A DNA stretch of 64,000 nt, taken from the NCBI RefSeq assembly GCF_014863405.1, contig NZ_JACZZA010000004.1, positions 1 through 64,000 of the forward strand, read 5' to 3'. Below are positions 62,524-64,000 of this stretch, piece by piece. Every line of letters begins with the position of its first letter. Within the stretch, counting starts at the first letter, position 1. Both the position numbers and the translations under genes were made by a program. The notes under the pieces were generated by a model that saw only the letters and a program-made list of their open reading frames with translations, did not search any database and was not told the DNA's origin. Source of the DNA: Dyella acidiphila. GTDB lineage: Bacteria; Pseudomonadota; Gammaproteobacteria; Xanthomonadales; Rhodanobacteraceae.

Positions 62524-64000
62524 ATGCTTCACGTCGAACAGGCCCTTACCGAACGTCTGCCATGGCTGGCACAGCACCCGATGATTCGCCGGCCGGTGGC
62601 CGGCATGCTTGGTCGTCTTGCCGACGAAGCCGGGTTCAATCGCGTGCTGGAGCGGCTTGCTGACACGACCGGCTTCGACTTCGTCGACAAAGTGCTCGAC
62701 TTGCTGGGCTGCAGCTACCACGTGGTGCAGCGCGAACGGGAAAATATTCCCGTCGAGGGCGGCGTACTGATCGTCGCCAATCATCCGCTCGGCATGCTCG
62801 ATGCCATGGCCTTGTTGCAACTGGTCGGCTCGGTGCGCCAGGACGTACGTATTCTCGGCAATGACTGGCTGGCGGCGGTGCCGCAACTCGGTCACTTGCT
62901 GCTGCCGGTCGATGTGTTCGGTGGTGGCGCGGCTTCGCGCTTGCGCAATGTGTTTCGCGCACTGGAGCGTGGTGAAGCATTGGTCGTATTTCCCGCGGGC
63001 GAAGTCTCGCGCATGGGCCCTGCCGGTGTGCGCGATGCGCGCTGGTCGGATGGCTTTGCGCGCCTGGCCATGCGCGGCAAGGTGCCGGTGCTGCCGATCC
63101 ATGTGGCCGCACGCAATTCGGCGATGTTCTACGGTCTTTCCATGCTGGCAAAGCCGCTGAGCACCGCGATGCTGCCGCGCGAAGCGGTTGCCACCAACGT
63201 CAGCCGGATCGGTTTCAGCGTCGGTGCGCTGGTTGGCGCCGAGGAGCTGGAAAAGCGTAGCGAAGGCTCGGCCGAACGCGCCGCCAAGCTGATGCGCCGC
63301 CATGTCTATCGACTGGGGCGCCAGCGCGGCCTGATCTTCGGTGGCCAAGTGCCGCTGGCGCATCCGGAGCCGGTGGAACGCGTGGCGATGGAGCTGTCGC
63401 AATCCGAAAAGCTGGCCGACTTATCGGACGGCAAGCAATTGCTGGTCCTGCGCGGATCGACTGATGGAGCGGCCCTGCGCGAGATCGGCCGTCTGCGTGA
63501 ACTCACTTTTCGCAAGGTGGGCGAGGGCACCAATACCCGCCGTGATCTCGATGCCTACGATGCCCATTACGAACACCTGGTGCTGTGGGATCCGAAAGCC
63601 CTGCGCATCGTCGGCTCCTATCGACTGGGGGACGGCAAGCGCCTGATTACCGAGCGCGGCATGGATGGCCTGTATACCGCCAGCCTGTTCCAGTATTCGC
63701 CGGCGCTGGAGTCGCGGCTGGCGCAAGGGCTGGAGCTTGGCCGCAGCTTTATCGCCCCGGCCTACTGGCGTTCGCGTGCGCTGGATCAGCTGTGGCAGGG
63801 CATCGGGCTGTATCTGCAGCGCCATCCAGATCTGCGCTATATGTTTGGGCCGGTCAGCATGTCGGTCAATCTGCCGCGCCAGGCGCGCGAGTGGATCGCT
63901 GCCGCCCACCAGCACTACTTCGGCGCCCCCGGCCTCGCCGCGGCGCGTCAGCCGTTCAAGGTATCGCCGGACGTGCTCGAAGGCGTGCGCCGCGAGCTGG
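62524..64000 (+). CDS. OlsF-like bifunctional acyltransferase (PlsC-type plus GNAT-type), partial at right edge
   Basis: At least 492 residues; no stop codon occurs before 64000. Residues about 60-260 form a PlsC/LPLAT domain with VANHPLGMLDA (His-x5-Asp) and VVFPAGEVSRMG. From about 310 a GNAT-like domain resembling OlsB/hemolysin proteins follows: LRELTFRKVGEGTNTRRDLD with YDAHYEHLVLWD and LELGRSFIAPAYWRS. This layout equals OlsF, which makes ornithine lipids from ornithine by two acyl transfers. GGGGAGGCGG precedes ATG 62524. The rest lies beyond the window. Confidence 0.84.
   Translation, partial: MLHVEQALTERLPWLAQHPMIRRPVAGMLGRLADEAGFNRVLERLADTTGFDFVDKVLDLLGCSYHVVQRERENIPVEGGVLIVANHPLGMLDAMALLQLVGSVRQDVRILGNDWLAAVPQLGHLLLPVDVFGGGAASRLRNVFRALERGEALVVFPAGEVSRMGPAGVRDARWSDGFARLAMRGKVPVLPIHVAARNSAMFYGLSMLAKPLSTAMLPREAVATNVSRIGFSVGALVGAEELEKRSEGSAERAAKLMRRHVYRLGRQRGLIFGGQVPLAHPEPVERVAMELSQSEKLADLSDGKQLLVLRGSTDGAALREIGRLRELTFRKVGEGTNTRRDLDAYDAHYEHLVLWDPKALRIVGSYRLGDGKRLITERGMDGLYTASLFQYSPALESRLAQGLELGRSFIAPAYWRSRALDQLWQGIGLYLQRHPDLRYMFGPVSMSVNLPRQAREWIAAAHQHYFGAPGLAAARQPFKVSPDVLEGVRREL

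Overview
The window is a GC-rich gammaproteobacterial chromosome segment. Gene order (pilB-pilC-pilD-coaE; miaB-phoH-ybeY-corC; petABC-sspA-sspB; nadC beside a DUF1631 gene; purE-purK) and protein flavour point to the Xanthomonadales, most likely a Dyella/Rhodanobacter-type member of the Rhodanobacteraceae. That placement is inference from gene content; no search was run.

Left edge (1-3342): this looks like the right end of an integrated genomic island. It begins inside an IS3-family element. Next comes an AT-rich stretch with at least eleven copies of the hexamer GGTAAT/ATTACC and a 37-bp palindrome. A small hypothetical gene follows, then a divergent AraC-type regulator and NmrA-like oxidoreductase. 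The stretch ends at a 45-nt 3' fragment of a tRNA-Lys gene that still has its terminator, the usual scar of tRNA-targeted integration.

3.4-17.6 kb: a very large propeller-type hybrid sensor kinase, an orphan SGNH-acyltransferase, a TVP38-like membrane protein, a nucleoside deaminase and glnS, then coaE-pilD-pilC-pilB (type IV pilus assembly), mostly on the minus strand.

17.6-39.5 kb: a 22-kb locus lies between pilB and the two pilin genes and also wraps around the pilins. It holds five glycosyltransferases, an AsnB-type amidotransferase, two methyltransferases, a Wzx-like flippase and four paralogous multi-membrane-span proteins. The paralogs combine a GT-C-like N-terminal half (Tyr-Trp-Pro followed by an Asp-Asp pair) with a C-terminal helical/TPR half. 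Each of the two tandem pilins has a convincing sigma-54 (-24/-12) promoter. My reading is a pilin or surface-glycan modification locus; it is the best candidate here for an undescribed system. A secreted S9 peptidase gene sits beside the pilins.

39.6-64 kb: housekeeping genes. These are corA; a DUF4105 (Lnb-type) membrane protein next to corC, at the place where lnt usually lies; a secreted six-hairpin-like protein; ybeY, phoH, miaB; a lytic transglycosylase; a DegS/DegQ-type protease; the cytochrome bc1 operon with sspA and sspB; DUF3301, nadC and DUF1631; a Trm112-like protein; purE-purK; Fe-superoxide dismutase; monothiol glutaredoxin; an SDR; a MarC-family protein; and, running off the right edge, an OlsF-like two-domain acyltransferase.
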